Below, piece after piece: positions 48,195 through 60,347 of a stretch of 64,000 bases of DNA. Source of the stretch: Phocoena phocoena (taxonomy: Eukaryota > Chordata > Mammalia > Artiodactyla > Phocoenidae); contig NW_027077440.1 of NCBI RefSeq assembly GCF_963924675.1, positions 2,156,501 through 2,220,500 of the forward strand. The letters are read 5' to 3'. Each line of letters opens with the position of its first letter. Within the stretch, counting starts at the first letter, position 1. The notes under the pieces are model-generated. The model had not been told where the DNA came from, searched no databases, and saw only the letters and a program-made list of their open reading frames with translations. Made by a program: the position numbers and the translations under genes.

Positions 48195-49317
48195 GCAGGT
48201 ATCTGGAGGGGCACATTTAACTCTAATTTCCCACCAGGAAGAGGAATTAACCAAAGGCTCAGAGTGCCGTGCCGGACCCTGATTATGGCCTGAAGCAAAC
48301 CTGCAGTTTTGTGGCCAGCTTACAAGGAAGCGAGTTAAGAAAGGAGCTCAGGGGCACTGTAATTCACAAACCTGCAGAGATAAATGACAGCTATTGGCAA
48401 AAATATATCGAATAAGTCTGCAAAGAGGACTTGAAAACGAGGCAGAATTGCAGGAATCATATTTCAAGAGGTAGATTGGAATTGCCTTTAAAGCATATGA
48501 AAAGCGGCAGATCTTTGACAGTGATGCACATGGACAAAAAGTGCGTATACATTTTTCCTGAATATATTCAGGAAAAAACGCATATGAACATTTTGGCCAA
48601 CCAAGCACTCCAGCAATGGAAATCCACACTACAATGAAGTCACATTTCCCATTCGTCAAAAAGGCCATCTGAATAAAGTGTAAAAACCAGAAACACAGGA
48701 CAGGCCATGGAGAACAGGGAGCCGTGTTATGCTGATGGGCGGGATGTAAATTGCCAACAGACACTCTGGAGATGTTCATGGTGTATCCTGAAACATCTAA
48801 AAAACAAAGCTACAGAGCCTAGGGCACTTCCACTTTTGGCCCTATAGCTTAGGAAAATTAAAATCAACAAGACACAGCCAACACAAAATTTAGGGCTGCT
48901 GTGTTTACAAGAACCTCGAGTCCAGTACAAATTAAATATCCCAGAAAGAAAAAAATGGATAAAGAAGTTGTGCTACTTACGTACAACGGAATATCACTCA
49001 GCAGTGAAATCAATGTCATCAGGCCTGTAGCAGCAAATTGAGTGGATTTAATTATGATGATTCTAAGAGAAATATGTCACACAAAGAAAGATAATTATCA
49101 TAAGATATCACTAATAGAGGGAGTGTAAACTTGGCTACACATAAACTGAATTACAAAACCGAACAGAGTCTCACATTTAGATAAAAACCTTATGCTTGCT
49201 TAAGGGGAAAGTTGAGTTGGGCTGCTGTATAAAAACAGATTGAAATTAGCACACATACCATTCCATAAGCCAAATACGTAATAAACAAGACCTACTCTTT
49301 GCTCAACGAAATAGACT
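48195..49317 (+). repeat. Diverged 1.75-kb satellite fragment
   Basis: Resumes at the phase AGGTATCTGGAGGGGCAC (normal copies: AGGTGTCTGCACGGGC). It includes a decayed palindrome (about 48530-48600) and the L1-derived part, and ends at CTCAACGAAATAGACTC, where an L1 begins. Much more diverged than the main array. Confidence 0.9.
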
Positions 49318-50040
49318 CATCCATGGTGTATCACCTCACACCTATTAGAATGGGCATCATCAGAAAATCTACAAACAACAAATGCTGGAAACGGTGTGGA
49401 GATAAGGAATCCTCTTCCACTATTGTTGGGAACGTAAATTGATACAGTCACTGTGGAGAACATTATGGAGTTTCTTATAAAACTAAGAATAGAATTACCA
49501 TATGATACAGCAATCCCTCTACTGGGCATATACCCAGACAAAACCATAAATCAAAAAGAGACATTCACCACAATGTTCATTGCATCACTATTTACACTAT
49601 CCAGGAAATGGAAGCAACCTAAATGCCCACAGACAGACGAATGCATAAAGATGTGGTACATATATAAAATGGAATATTACTAAGCCATAAAAAGGAATGA
49701 AATTGGGACATTTGTAGAGACGTTGATGGATCTAGAGACTGTCATACAGAGTGAAGTAAGTCAGAAAGAGAAAAACAAATCTTGTATATTAATGCCTATA
49801 TGTGGAACCTAGAAAAATTGTACAGATGAACCGTTTTGCAAGGCAGAAATAGAGCAATACATGTATACAACAAATGTATGGACAACAAGGGGGGAAAGCT
49901 GTTGGGGATGGTGCTGGGAGGAGTTGAGATATTGGGATTGGTATGTATACATTTATATGTATAAAGTAGATAACCAAAAACAACCTGCTGTATAAAAATA
50001 TAAAATTAAATTCAAAATAAAAAAATAAAATTAAAAAAAG
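49318..50040 (+). mobile_element. L1 3' end (ORF2 C-terminus and 3' UTR), decayed
   Basis: Plus-strand L1 from TCACCTCACACC through GTAAATTGATACAGTCAC, ACTGGGCATATACCCAG and AATGGAATATTACTAAGCC to an A-rich tail with AAAATAAA stretches. A frame at 49453-49683 shows the ORF2 remnant. It forms the boundary between satellite and non-satellite DNA. No clear target duplication was found. It serves as an in-window standard for recognising the L1 part of the satellite. Confidence 0.9.
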
Positions 50041-51352
50041 TAAAACAGAAAAAATATTCTTCCCTTCACATACATGTATTTATATGAATAAATTATTTCC
50101 ATGCTTATATCTGTAAATACACAAAAGAGGAATAAAATCTACCTTGAACCAAAAACGAAAAAAAGATAAAAAAGAACAGAACCCACCAGTTACACAGAGG
50201 AAAACCGTTTCAGGGCACTTGCTCCAATTGCAAACAATTCTGAAGTTGGTCAGTGGTGGGGAATCATCTCCCATTCAGCCAGCATGCTCCTCGCAACAAG
50301 CGTCCTCACTGCAAAGCTGGGGGACCGTGCCGAGGTATCTGTGAGTAAACGTGGGCCGAGCCCCAGGCCAGCTGCTGCTGAAATGTTCCCACCCTTCCAA
50401 GGCTAAACACCTGAATATGTACAAGGACTTGAAAACCTAGAGGAAGGGCCATGGAGCCACATGAGGGACAGCATGCCAGCCGACTTGGTGCCTGCAGGCC
50501 AGCCAGGATGGTCCTGGCCCTGGGTGCTCTTCTGGAAGCTCTCCATTTCCCTGCCTGAGATACCCCTGCTGTCCCGGCCCCCACTGCTTTCTTCCTTCCT
50601 CACCTGTGCCCAGGGAGAAATTCCAGCGGCAGGTGTGGGTGACACATCCTCTTCTTTAGCAGGTAGCATCTTGGCAACTGCTGCAGAAAGTCCAGCAGAG
50701 CCCCACTCACACTGGGACACCCACAAAGCCGTGGCCTCTCACTCCCTCCCACCAGCCCAGCCCCGAGACTGCTGACAGGGCAGAGAAAATGGCGTCAGGC
50801 ACAGCTGCAGGGGCTCTTGCTGCCTGGAGCGGTGTTTATATTGATCTCAACCCAGGCACACCTGGGGAGGGCTGGCCGGCACGGTCAGGCTTCCCAAGCC
50901 AGCCAATAATCACCCCTCAGGGGCTCACAGTTGCTGAAAATGGAACTTGCTGAATTGGCCAGGTCCAAGGAACAGGTGTGGGCTCCTGAGAGTCAGGATA
51001 GACAAGGGGCTGCAGCTCTGGCTTGTTTTCTAATTATATTATCTGGCCCATGAGTGAGAGACAACTTCACGAAAACCCTCTCCTAATGAGAGGAACCCAG
51101 GAGTCAGGGAGACAGAGGCCTGGTGCCCCGGGTGCAGTGGAAGTCTCTGGAAGACCAGGTGGAGGAGGCCACACAGAGTGATGCCCAGGGTCACAGACCT
51201 GTCAGAGCTGCTGTTTGTTAGTTCAAGTCCTGCTCTGAGGTGCTCTGTGTCAGATCTGAGCGACAGGTGAGCTGGGAGTGCTCTGCAATGAGGGCTATGT
51301 GCACAGTTCCTGTGTGCCCAGCCCTGCCAAGGTACCTGCAAGGGTAGCTCTG
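50041..51352. other. No gene recognised
   Basis: AT-rich to about 50200, then GC-richer single-copy-looking DNA. Open frames exist (for example 50461-50775 plus and 51039-51575 minus), but they have no recognisable domain, they overlap one another, and the minus frame owes its length partly to the minisatellite at 51353. No promoter, exon set or RNA gene could be supported. Confidence 0.5.
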
Positions 51353-51543
51353 TATCCTGGGAGGGGTCTGACCACAGGAGCCCCATGGACTGCAGAGGAC
51401 CTGCCCAGGGAATCCCATATCCTGGGAGGGGCCTGAACACGAGAGCCCCATGGGCTGGGGTGGGGGTAGGGTACCTGCCCAGGTGAGCTCCATATCCTGG
51501 GATTGGCCTGACCTCGAGAGCCCCATGGGCTGTTGGAGTCCTG
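51353..51543 (+). repeat. Three-copy minisatellite, ~65-bp unit
   Basis: Units start TATCCTGGGAGGGGTCTG (51353), TATCCTGGGAGGGGCCTG (about 51418) and TATCCTGGGATTGGCCTG (about 51492), each followed by GAGCCCCATGG. The middle unit has an extra GGGGTGGGGGTAGG. Confidence 0.85.
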
Positions 51544-51584
51544 GTAAATGATGTCAGGACAGTCAGTGAAGCCACTGAGGATAT

Positions 51585-52370
51585 ACCTCCAGTAGTTCCT
51601 AAATCCTACACCCTGCTGGTCATTCTACCAACCACCAGGACTTGGTATTCTGTATTAGTCTTCACTGATGCCTTCTTTTGTATTCCATTAGTCCCAGAGT
51701 CACAAGAAATTTTGGCTTGTGAGTGACAGGACTCAACATACAACTAAAACAATACTTCCAGGCTGTCTTGCCCCAAGGGTTCAAAAATTCCCACACCATC
51801 TTTGGGGAAAGCTCAGCTAAAGACCTAAAAGTTCTACCTCTGGAAAAGGAAACACTCCTTCAATATTCAGACGACATTCTGATCGCCAGACCTACTAAGG
51901 AGGCCTCAGAACTACCAAGCCAATAAAGGATAGAAGTTGTCCACGAAAAAGCTCAAGTATCACAGACTACGGTGACCTGCCTGGGCTTCATTCTCACAGA
52001 AGGTCGGAGAAGCCCATCCCAGGAAAGGGAAGAAACAATTTACAGCCTTACCCCTTTCTGAAACTAGAAGACAGTTTAGGGGTTCCTGGGGAAGCCAGGG
52101 TTTCCTGCCTCTGGATCCCTAACTACAGTCTACTAGCTGGGCCTCTATATGAAACACTGAAAGGAAAAGATGATGATCCTTTTGAATAGAATCCAGAAGT
52201 GGCCTTTCAAGAATGGAAAGAGCAGTCAATTCAGACCCTTGCCCTGGAACTCCCTAATTTAGCTAAACCCTTTGACCTTTACATTCCTGGTGAAAGGTGA
52301 ATCGCCATTGGAGTATTAGTGCAAAAACTGGGACCACTTGAAATGGAACAATGCAAGAATGCCATCTAGG
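51585..52370 (+). pseudogene. pol: Decayed class I ERV reverse transcriptase
   Basis: The plus strand encodes, in pieces, the order seen in the intact pol of this window. A stretch near 51585-51700 resembles the RT region around [23 protein letters not shown] follows, then LLQYSDDILIA (51723-51926), where the YVDD motif has become YSDD. A LGFILTEGRR-like stretch and a connection-domain-like stretch come after. Frameshifts and stops are frequent, so it is dead. It is not a copy of the provirus at 534-8841: it is far more diverged and on the other strand. Confidence 0.82.
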
Positions 52371-52935
52371 TAGGATAAACTATGGTCACCAAGGGGCTTG
52401 GCCCACCGCCACATCTGGCCAAGGTACTGGTGGTATCTGAAAACCTGGAAATCAGCAGCCCAAAAGGCCACCTCCCTTCTAAGGGAAACGGACCCCACGT
52501 GGTGATCCTAACCCCCAACCATGCCCTGAAGTTGCAGGGTTTGCTCCGTGGGCACACTGACCTCGATTGAGGAGGCCCTCCAACTCCAACCTCCAGAGAG
52601 ATAACCGGGGACAACGGGGCACAATGACGATCCGTGTGACCATCACTTGACCTGGAGTTTCTCTCATAAAACAACAAGAGTGTGTCCCAAAAGAGTAGAC
52701 TACTGCTTGCAGTACTTACTGTACCCAGAGGGGAGCTAATAATCTTGGCGGGGGAACCGTATATCATGCTGTCACCATAGAAAAGCCTACAGACAACCTG
52801 ATGATGGTGGCCAATAAGACCGGCTGGAATCCTGTTTACTTCCAAAGGCTCTTGACTCAGTGACCATCATGATCCTTCATCACCACTGACCCTGGACTGT
52901 CTGGGAGCTGAGCGGGCAGGATCCTGACACCTGGT
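52371..52935 (+). other. Probable further ERV remnant, unresolved
   Basis: Continues from the pol fossil into sequence that I cannot assign by eye. It probably includes more decayed retroviral interior, as env-like traces follow at about 52936. No intact frame is convincing. Confidence 0.4.
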
Positions 52936-52975
52936 GCTGTTTTTACGTTAATTCAGGGGCCTAATGGAAGAAAGC
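52936..52975 (+). pseudogene. Trace of ERV env transmembrane subunit
   Basis: TGGTGCTGTTTTTACGTTAA and the following bases encode WCCFYVNSG, matching the CC-FY-N-SG pattern after the CX6CC motif of gammaretroviral TM (compare [10 protein letters not shown] in the provirus above). Short and isolated, so moderate support only. Confidence 0.5.
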
Positions 52976-52987
52976 GCAGACTGTTGG

Positions 52988-53049
52988 TCAGAGCATCTAG
53001 GCTGGCAGAAACGGTCAGTCAGAGCATCTAGGCTGGCAGAAACGGTCAG
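52988..53049 (+). repeat. Perfect 31-bp tandem duplication
   Basis: The unit starting TCAGAGCATCTAGGCTGGCA occurs at 52988-53018 and 53019-53049 without a difference, so it is a recent duplication within the ERV fossil. Confidence 0.95.
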
Positions 53050-53379
53050 CCTAAGGTGGCCGAACAAATGTGGGGCGGAGTGAAACTGGACCTCACAGCG
53101 CCACTGCACATCTCCTTTCTGGACCCTTAAAGGTCATTAGAATCTATAACACTTCCAATACTGGTGCTCAGGTGGACGAGCAGGGAGGCAGGAGGCCTGG
53201 GGACAATCAACGTCACCTGGAGGCTGCTGGGGAGAAGTTCTGACCCTCGCCCACGGGTATGAAGCCTCCTAACTCAGCACTCAGCAGTTACAGAAGAAGG
53301 GTCTGCACCCGCAGCACTCCAAGAATGAGGAAAGGGACAAAAGGCAGAAGAGAAGTTTGTCCCAGGCAAAGCCCCTTAA

Positions 53380-53815
53380 AAATGCCTGGGAGATAAAAAT
53401 AGAATCTGGGCAATAAAATAAAGTCTAACCATTTTTATCCTTTGTGCTTTGTCTAATTTCAGGTGCTCCTAGTGTCCCGCATACAGAGGTTTCACACCCG
53501 GCACTTCAGACCAGATTTCCTAGAGCAGAATGGCTCGATGACACTTCAGCTCCTGGGGCCCAGTTCAGACTCCGTGACATAGAGCCTGAGCTGCAGCCAA
53601 CCAGGTCCTCGAGAGCTCAGCCCCCTCCCTCCCAGTGACTCTGACAGGATCTCTACACAGCAGCCCAGCCCACAGCCCACAGGGTAGCACCTCTCCATTC
53701 TCTGATCAAAATATAAAGTTTCCTTTGCTTTTGAACCAAACTCAGTCTCGATCTATTGGCTCCAATGACACTGGGCAGGGGGACACTTGTTGGCGTCCAC
53801 TCTGGAGGATCAGTA
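53380..53815 (+). repeat. Possible LTR of the decayed ERV
   Basis: Lies downstream of the env trace. It has AATAAAGTCTAACC near 53417 and an ATATAAAGTTTCC signal near 53710, followed by a GC-richer stretch TTGGCGTCCACTCTGG. The layout resembles an LTR 3' part, but neither a terminal repeat nor a partner LTR was found. Confidence 0.35.
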
Positions 53816-54139
53816 ACAGAAATTGAGAACATTGTAACTTCAATGAACAGATGTGTGAGCCAAACTGTAATTAACATAGAACAGTGTATAAGGCTCGGGT
53901 AAAATAAGATGTTTCTAACACTTCCATTTGATATTTCCATCACTTTCTTATAAGCAAGTTCAGTGAAAAGGTTTGTCTTCTTTGTCAGGTCAATATTAGA
54001 GAAACAAAGTGATTTCTTTCCAAGGATGTACATCTAATAATCTTGGTTAAAGCTTCAATCTTGTTTTAAATGCTTTTGCATTGAAAATGATACCTCTCTT
54101 TCAGCTCCCCCATTTCTGAGAAGCATAAAATCTTATAAT
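53816..54139. other. No gene recognised
   Basis: AT-rich, without open frames or motifs that I can support. Confidence 0.5.
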
Positions 54140-54320
54140 TTATTATTACCAAAGGGAAATGGTAGGAGGAGGGATAAATTAACAGTTTGGGATTAACACA
54201 TACACACTGCTATGTATGAAATCATCAGCAAGGAACTACTGTATAGCACAGGGAACTACACTCAATATTTTGCAATAACCTATAAGGGGAAATGATCTGA
54301 AAAAGAATAGATATTTTTAT
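54140..54320 (+). mobile_element. L1 3' UTR fragment
   Basis: Contains GGAGGGATAAATTAACAG, TTTGGGATTAACACATACAC, CTACTGTATAGCACAGGG, AATATTTTGCAATAACC and GATCTGAAAAAGAATAG, the typical order of an artiodactyl/cetacean L1 3' UTR. It is a standard for the UTR part of the satellite monomer. Confidence 0.85.
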
Positions 54321-54479
54321 TGACATCATCCATCAATGACAGTAAAAATGGAAACTAAGGGAAGACAGTGGTGAGTGCTTCTGACCCTGAAGACTTCAAT
54401 CATCTAAAGTTTGGACTCTGCCTACTTCCCAAGGCCCTTAATGAACATATGTGTAGCCGTAGCTTAAAATATTCCCCAG

Positions 54480-55700
54480 TTTGGGTTGCGGAGAGACACT
54501 GATATTGAAAATCCCCTGGTGTTCTCCTCACATGAATGGGACCCTTCCTACACCTAAAACATGCCTGTCACACCCAGAGGATGGTATACCGTCTGATCGG
54601 GAAAAGTTTGGAAAAGGCATCTCATCTCCTCATCTCTTGGTGCTAGGGTTCACCACTCCAGCGTCTTTACTAACAGTCTCCCCACTTGGAGATGTCAGCA
54701 CTGTCAACATCCTGTTGCATACAGTTTGGAATTTGTCCAGAGGATGAAGCAGAAGGAGGAGGAACAATGAGAGACAAGTCCTAGGTGTTCGGACAGGCAC
54801 ATGCCACTCTAATTTCCAATCAGGAAGACGAATTGACCAAAGGCTAGGGTTGCCCATGGAAACAGAATAGGGCTTGAGGAATCCTGATGCTTTGTGGCCA
54901 GTTCCCATAAACACAAGTTGGAAAATGGAACTCAGGGGCACTAAAATTCACGAAACTGCAGAATTGAAAATATCTATCACTGAAAAATGTCTTGAGGAAA
55001 GTCAGAGAAAAGGACTTGTAAGCAACGGAGAATGGCAGGAAAGGGATTGGAAGAGGTAGAAAGGACTCGCCATTAAGCACAAGAAAAGGGGCTGAACATT
55101 GCCAACATTGCAGTTGGCCAAAAAGGGTGTATGCGTCTTTTTCTGTATATATTCAAGAAAAGGGCATACACTTTTTTAGCCAACCAAACAGGTGGGCACT
55201 GGAAATCAATACTACAAAACATATCACTTTGCATCAGTCAGAAGAGCCGTCCTCATAAAGTGTAAACACCAGAAATGCAGGACAGGGCAAGGAGAAAAGG
55301 GAGCACTGTGAGTCTTATAGTGGAAATGTATATTGCCAACGGTCACTCTGGATAAGTCTATTGTGTTTACTAAATTGTGTTTACTAAAGCATCTAAAAAA
55401 TGAGCTACCGAGCACAGGGCACTTGCACTCATGGACGTATATCTTGGGAAAAACAAAAATCGAGAGGACACAGGCACCCCAATGTTTACCACCTCTCTGT
55501 TTAAAAGATCCTCGACTAGGATATAACTTAAATGTATCTGCAGAGAAAAAACGGACAGAGATGTGGTGCTTATGTAGAGTGGAATATTACTCAGCCAGGA
55601 AATCAATGAAATACGGCCAGTCATAACAACTCCAGAGGAGTTACGTGTGATCATTCGAAGTCACATAATTCAAAAAGAAAAAGACATAAGATATCACTAA
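54480..55700 (+). repeat. Very diverged satellite monomer (fossil or ancestral-like)
   Basis: Matches the monomer in order (TAAAACATGCCTG, GGTTCACCACTCCAG, CAATGAGAGACAAG, AAAGGCTAGGG, then the palindrome) but with many differences. The L1 part is closer to genuine L1 than in normal monomers: CATCAGTCAGAAGAGCCGTC, GGAGAAAAGGGAGC, GGAATATTACTCAGCCAGGAA. It grades into the ordinary array near 55.7 kb. Confidence 0.88.
55114..55183. repeat. Old palindrome with paired arm change
   Basis: The left arm has GTGTATGC and the right arm GCATACAC, whereas normal monomers have GCGTATGC and GCATACGC. The pairing at this position is kept despite the change. Other parts of the stem are mismatched. Confidence 0.8.
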
Positions 55701-56862
55701 TACATGCAATGTTAACATGGCTACACATGAACTGAATTACAAAAGAGAAGAGGGTTTCAAATTAAGAAAACCAACTTATGCTTCCTTAAGGGGAAAGGTG
55801 AGTTGGGGTGCTGCATAAAACCAGAGATTGAAATTAGCACAAATACCATTCCATAAGCCAAATATGTAATAGTCAAGACCTACTCCTTGCTCAACGAAAT
55901 GGACTCAACACGCCATATTCAATGCCTAACAATATACCGGATTAGTAAGAATCTTAAAACCCATGGACTTATATGTCTCCGTAAGAGAATCAAGCGCGTG
56001 TACAGCGGCATAAACGAAGCAGTGAAAATCCGATAAATCCCATTATTAAAATAAATTTCAAAAACAAATCACAATGACAGTGAAATAGGTAGCAATTCTT
56101 AAATAATTCACTCAGGGCATGTGATGCAACCGGGATTGACCACATCTACACCCAGAGCTGGTTGAGACATAAGGCTGGACACTTCAGGCTGATAGCATTG
56201 GTGAGTTTCGGTGAACAAATGCAGATCCATTGAAGTCATACTGCATGGTACCCATTCCATGGGTCCCAACTCTCCAGGTTCAAAGGATTCTTCCTCTGGC
56301 TAAAACATGCATGAGAAACCCAGAGTATCGTCCACAGTGTGATTCGGAAACGATTTAAAATGCATCTCAGTTTTCGTATCCTTGTCCTCGGGTTCACCAT
56401 TCCAGATGCTTTACTAACAATCTCCCCGCTTGGAGAGTTAGTGCATTTAACCTCGTATTTGGCACAGCTTGCAATTTCTGTGCAAGATGAACAGGAATAG
56501 GAGAAGCAATGAGAGACTAGATGTAGGTGTCTGCACGGGCAAATGTAACGCTCATTTCCCACCAGGAAGAGGAATTAACCAAAGGCTCAGCGTGCCCTGC
56601 CGGAAACAGATTAGGGCCTGAAGCAATCCTGCGGTTTTGTGCCCAGCTCACAAGAAAGCGAGTTGAAGAAAGGAGCTCTGGGGCACTGTAATTCACAAAC
56701 CTGCAGAGTTATAAATGACAGCTATCCTCCAAAAATATATTGAAGTAAGCCTGCGAAGGGGACTGGAAAGCGGGGTAGAATTTCAGGAAAATTATTGCAG
56801 GGGGTAGACTGGAATTGCCTTGAAAGCATAGGAAAAGAGGCAAAACGTCGACAATGATGCAC

Positions 56863-58608
56863 TTGGCCAAAAAGTGCGTATGCGTTTTTTCCTGAATATA
56901 TTCAGGAAAAAACGCATACGCACTTTTTGGCAAACGAAGCAAGCCTGTAAAGGAAATCTGCACTACAATGAAGTCTCACTGCCCCCCTGGCAAAAGGGCC
57001 ATCTGAAAATAGTGGAAAATCCAGAAAGGTATGGCAGGATATGGAGAAGAGTGAGCCTTGTTATGCCGATTGGCAGGATGTAAATTGCCAACAGCCACCC
57101 TGGAGAAGTGTATGGTATTTCCTGAAACATGTAAGAAACAAAGCAACACAGCCTATGGCACTTCCACTTATGGTCCTATAGCATACGGAAATTAAAATAA
57201 AAAACAGACAGCCACCCCAAAGTTTGGGACGGCTGTGTTCCCAAGAAGCTCGTCTACAGTACCAGGTAAATATCCCAGAAAGCAAAAAATGGATAAAGAA
57301 GTTGTGGCACGTACGTGCAATGCAATATCACTCAGCAATGAAATCTGTGTCATCAGGCCCGTAGCGGCATAGTGAGTGGATGCAGGTACGGTGATTCTAC
57401 GTGAACTACGTCACACAGAAAAAGAAACATCATAACATATCACTAATACACGGAATGTAAACTTGACTACACATGAACTGAATTACAAAACAGAACAGGG
57501 TCTCAAATTTAGAAAACCAACTAGTGCTTGCGTATGGGGAAAGGTGCCTTGGGGTGCTGCATAAAACCAGAGACTGAAATTAGCACAGATAACTTTCCAT
57601 AAGCCAAATATATAATAGACAAGACCTACACTTTGCTCAACGAAATGGACTCAACACCCCATATTCAACGCCTAGGAATATACCTGACTAGGAAGAATCT
57701 TAAAACCCATGTATTTATATGTTTCCATAAGAGAATCAAGCGTGTGTACAGCGGCATAAACGCAACAGTAAAAATCCGATAAATCCCATTATCAAAATAA
57801 ATTTCATAAACAAAACACAAAGACAGTGAAATAGAGAGCAATTCTTAAATAATTCACTCAGGGCATGTGATGCAACCGGGATTTAACACATCTACACCCA
57901 GAGCTGGTTGAGACATAAGGCTGGACACTTCAGGCTGATAGCATTGGTGAGTTTCGGTGAGCAAATGCAGACCCTTTGAAGTCATACTGCATGGTACTCA
58001 TTCCATGGGTCCCAACTTTCCAGGTTCAAGGGATTCTTCCTCCAGCTAAAACATGCATGGGAAACCCAGAGTATCGTCCACCGTGTGATTGGGAAACGAT
58101 TTAAAATGCATCTCAGTTTTCGTATCCTTGTCCTCGGGTTCACCATTCCAGATCCTTTACTAACACTCTCCCCGCATGGAGAGTCAGTGCCTTTAACCTC
58201 CTCTTTGGCACAGCTTGCAATTTCTGTGAAAGATGAACAGGAATACGGAGATCCAATGAGAGACTAGCTGTAGGTGTCTGCACGGGCAAATGTAACGCTC
58301 ATTTCCCACCAGGAAGAGGAATTAACCAATGGCTCAGTGTGCCCTGCCAGAAACAGATTAGGGCCTGAAGCAATCCTGCGGTTTTGGACCTGCTCACAAG
58401 AAAGCGAGTTGAAGAAAGGAGCTCAGGGGCACTGTAATTCACAAACCTGCAGAGTTATAAATGACAGCTATCCTCCAAAAATATATTGTAGTAAGCCTGC
58501 GAAGGGGACTTGAAAGCGCGGCAGAATTTCAGGAAAACGATTGCAGGGGGTAGACTTGAAATGCCCTGAAAGCATAGGAAAAGATGCAGAACGTCGACAA
58601 TTATGCAC
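56863..58608 (+). repeat. Satellite monomer N1 (beta/alpha hybrid)
   Basis: The first L1 part is beta (GCACTTCCACTT); later positions are alpha (AAAGTTTGGG, CGTGCAATGC). The palindrome has the paired change GTG/CAC in the two arms. Confidence 0.93.
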
Positions 58609-60347
58609 GTGGCCAAAAAGGGCGTATGCGTTTTTTCCTGAATATATTCAGGAAAAAACGCATACGCCCTTTTTGGCCAAACAAGCAAGCCTGTAAAGGA
58701 AATATGCACTACAATGAAATCTCACTGCCCCCCCGGGCAAAAGGGCCATCTGAAAAAAGTGTAAAATCCAGAAAGGTAGGACAGGATATGGAGAACAGGG
58801 AGCCTTGTTATGCTGATGGGCAGGATGTAAATTGTGAACAGCCACCCTGGTGAAGTGTGTGGTGTTTCCTGAAACACGTAAGAAATAAAGCAACACAGCC
58901 TATGGCTATTGCACTTATGGTCCTCTTGCTTAGGGAAATTAAAATCAAAAACAGAGATTCACCCCAAAGTTTGGGACGGCTGTGTTCTCAAGAAGCTCGT
59001 CTACAGTACCAGGTAAATATCTCAGTAAGCAAAAAATGGATAAAGAAGTTGTGGCACGTACGTACAATGCAATATCACTCAGCAATGAAATCTGTGTCAT
59101 CAGGCCCGTAGCGGCATAGTGAGTGGATGCAGGTACAGTGATTCTACGTGAACTACGTCACACAGAAAAAGAAACATCATAAGATATCACTAATACACGG
59201 AATGTAAATTTAACTACACATGAACTGAATTACAAAACATTAAAGGGTCTCAAATTTTGAAAACCAACTAGTGCTTGCTTATGGGGAAATGTGCGATGGG
59301 ATGCTGCATAAAACCAGAGACTGAAATTAGCACAGATAACTTTCCATAAGCCAAATATGTAATAGACAAGACCTACTACTTGCTCAACGAAATGGACTCA
59401 ACACCACATATTCAACGCCTAGGAATATACCTGACTAGGAAGAATTTTAAAACCCATGGATATATATGTCTCCGTAAGAGAATCAAGCATGTGTACAGCG
59501 GCATAAACGCAGCAGTGAAAATCCGATAAATCCGATTATCAAAATAAATTTCAAAAACAAAACACAAAGACCGTGAAATAGAGAGCAATTCTTAAACAAT
59601 TCACTCAGGGCATGTGATGCAACCGGGATTGACAACATCTACACCCAGAGCTGGTTGAGACATAAGGCTGGACACTTCAGGCTGATAGCATTGGTGAGTT
59701 TCGGTGAGCAACTCTGAAGTCATACTGCATGGTATTCATTTCATGGGTCCCAACACTCCAGGTTCAAGGCATTCTTCCTCCAGCTAAAACATGCCTGGGA
59801 AACCCAGAGTATCGTCCACCGTGTGATTGGGAAACGATTTAAAATGCATCTCATTTTTCGTATCCTGGTCCTCGGGTTCACCATTCCAGATGCTTTACTA
59901 ACACTCTCCCCTCTTGGAGAGTCAGTGCCTTTAACCTCCTGTTTGGCACAGCTTGCAATTTCTGTGCAAGATGAACAGGAATACGGAGAACAAATGAGAG
60001 ACTAGGTGTAGGTGTCTGCACGGGCAAATGTAACGCTCATTGCCGACCAGGAAGAGGAATTAACCAAAGGCTCAGCGTGCCCTGCTGGAAACAGATTAGG
60101 GCCTGAAGCAATCCGGCGGTTTTGTGCCCAGCTCACAAAAATGCGAGTTGAAGAAAGGAGCTCAGGGGCACAGTAATTCACAAACCTGCAGAGTTATAAA
60201 TGACAGCTATCCTCCAAAAATATATTGAAGTAAGCCTGCGAAGGGGACTTGAAAGCGGGGCAGAATTTCAGGAAAACGATTGCAGGGGGTAGACTGGAAT
60301 TGCCCTGAAAGCATAGGAAAAGAGGCACAACGTCGACAATGATGCAC
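58609..60347 (+). repeat. Satellite monomer N2 (alpha)
   Basis: 1739 bp, the shortest unit. Alpha-like GCTATTGCACTT with CTCTTGCTTAGGG as in M18. The palindrome is perfect except at its outermost bases. Confidence 0.93.

Noticed and set aside
49318..50040. Target-site duplication around the second L1
   Set aside because: No matching flank sequences could be found on the two sides; the right side is not satellite, so later rearrangement is likely.
50306..51575. Possible host exons in the GC-rich island
   Set aside because: Frames overlap on both strands without recognisable domains, and the longest minus frame spans a minisatellite. Transcript evidence would be needed.
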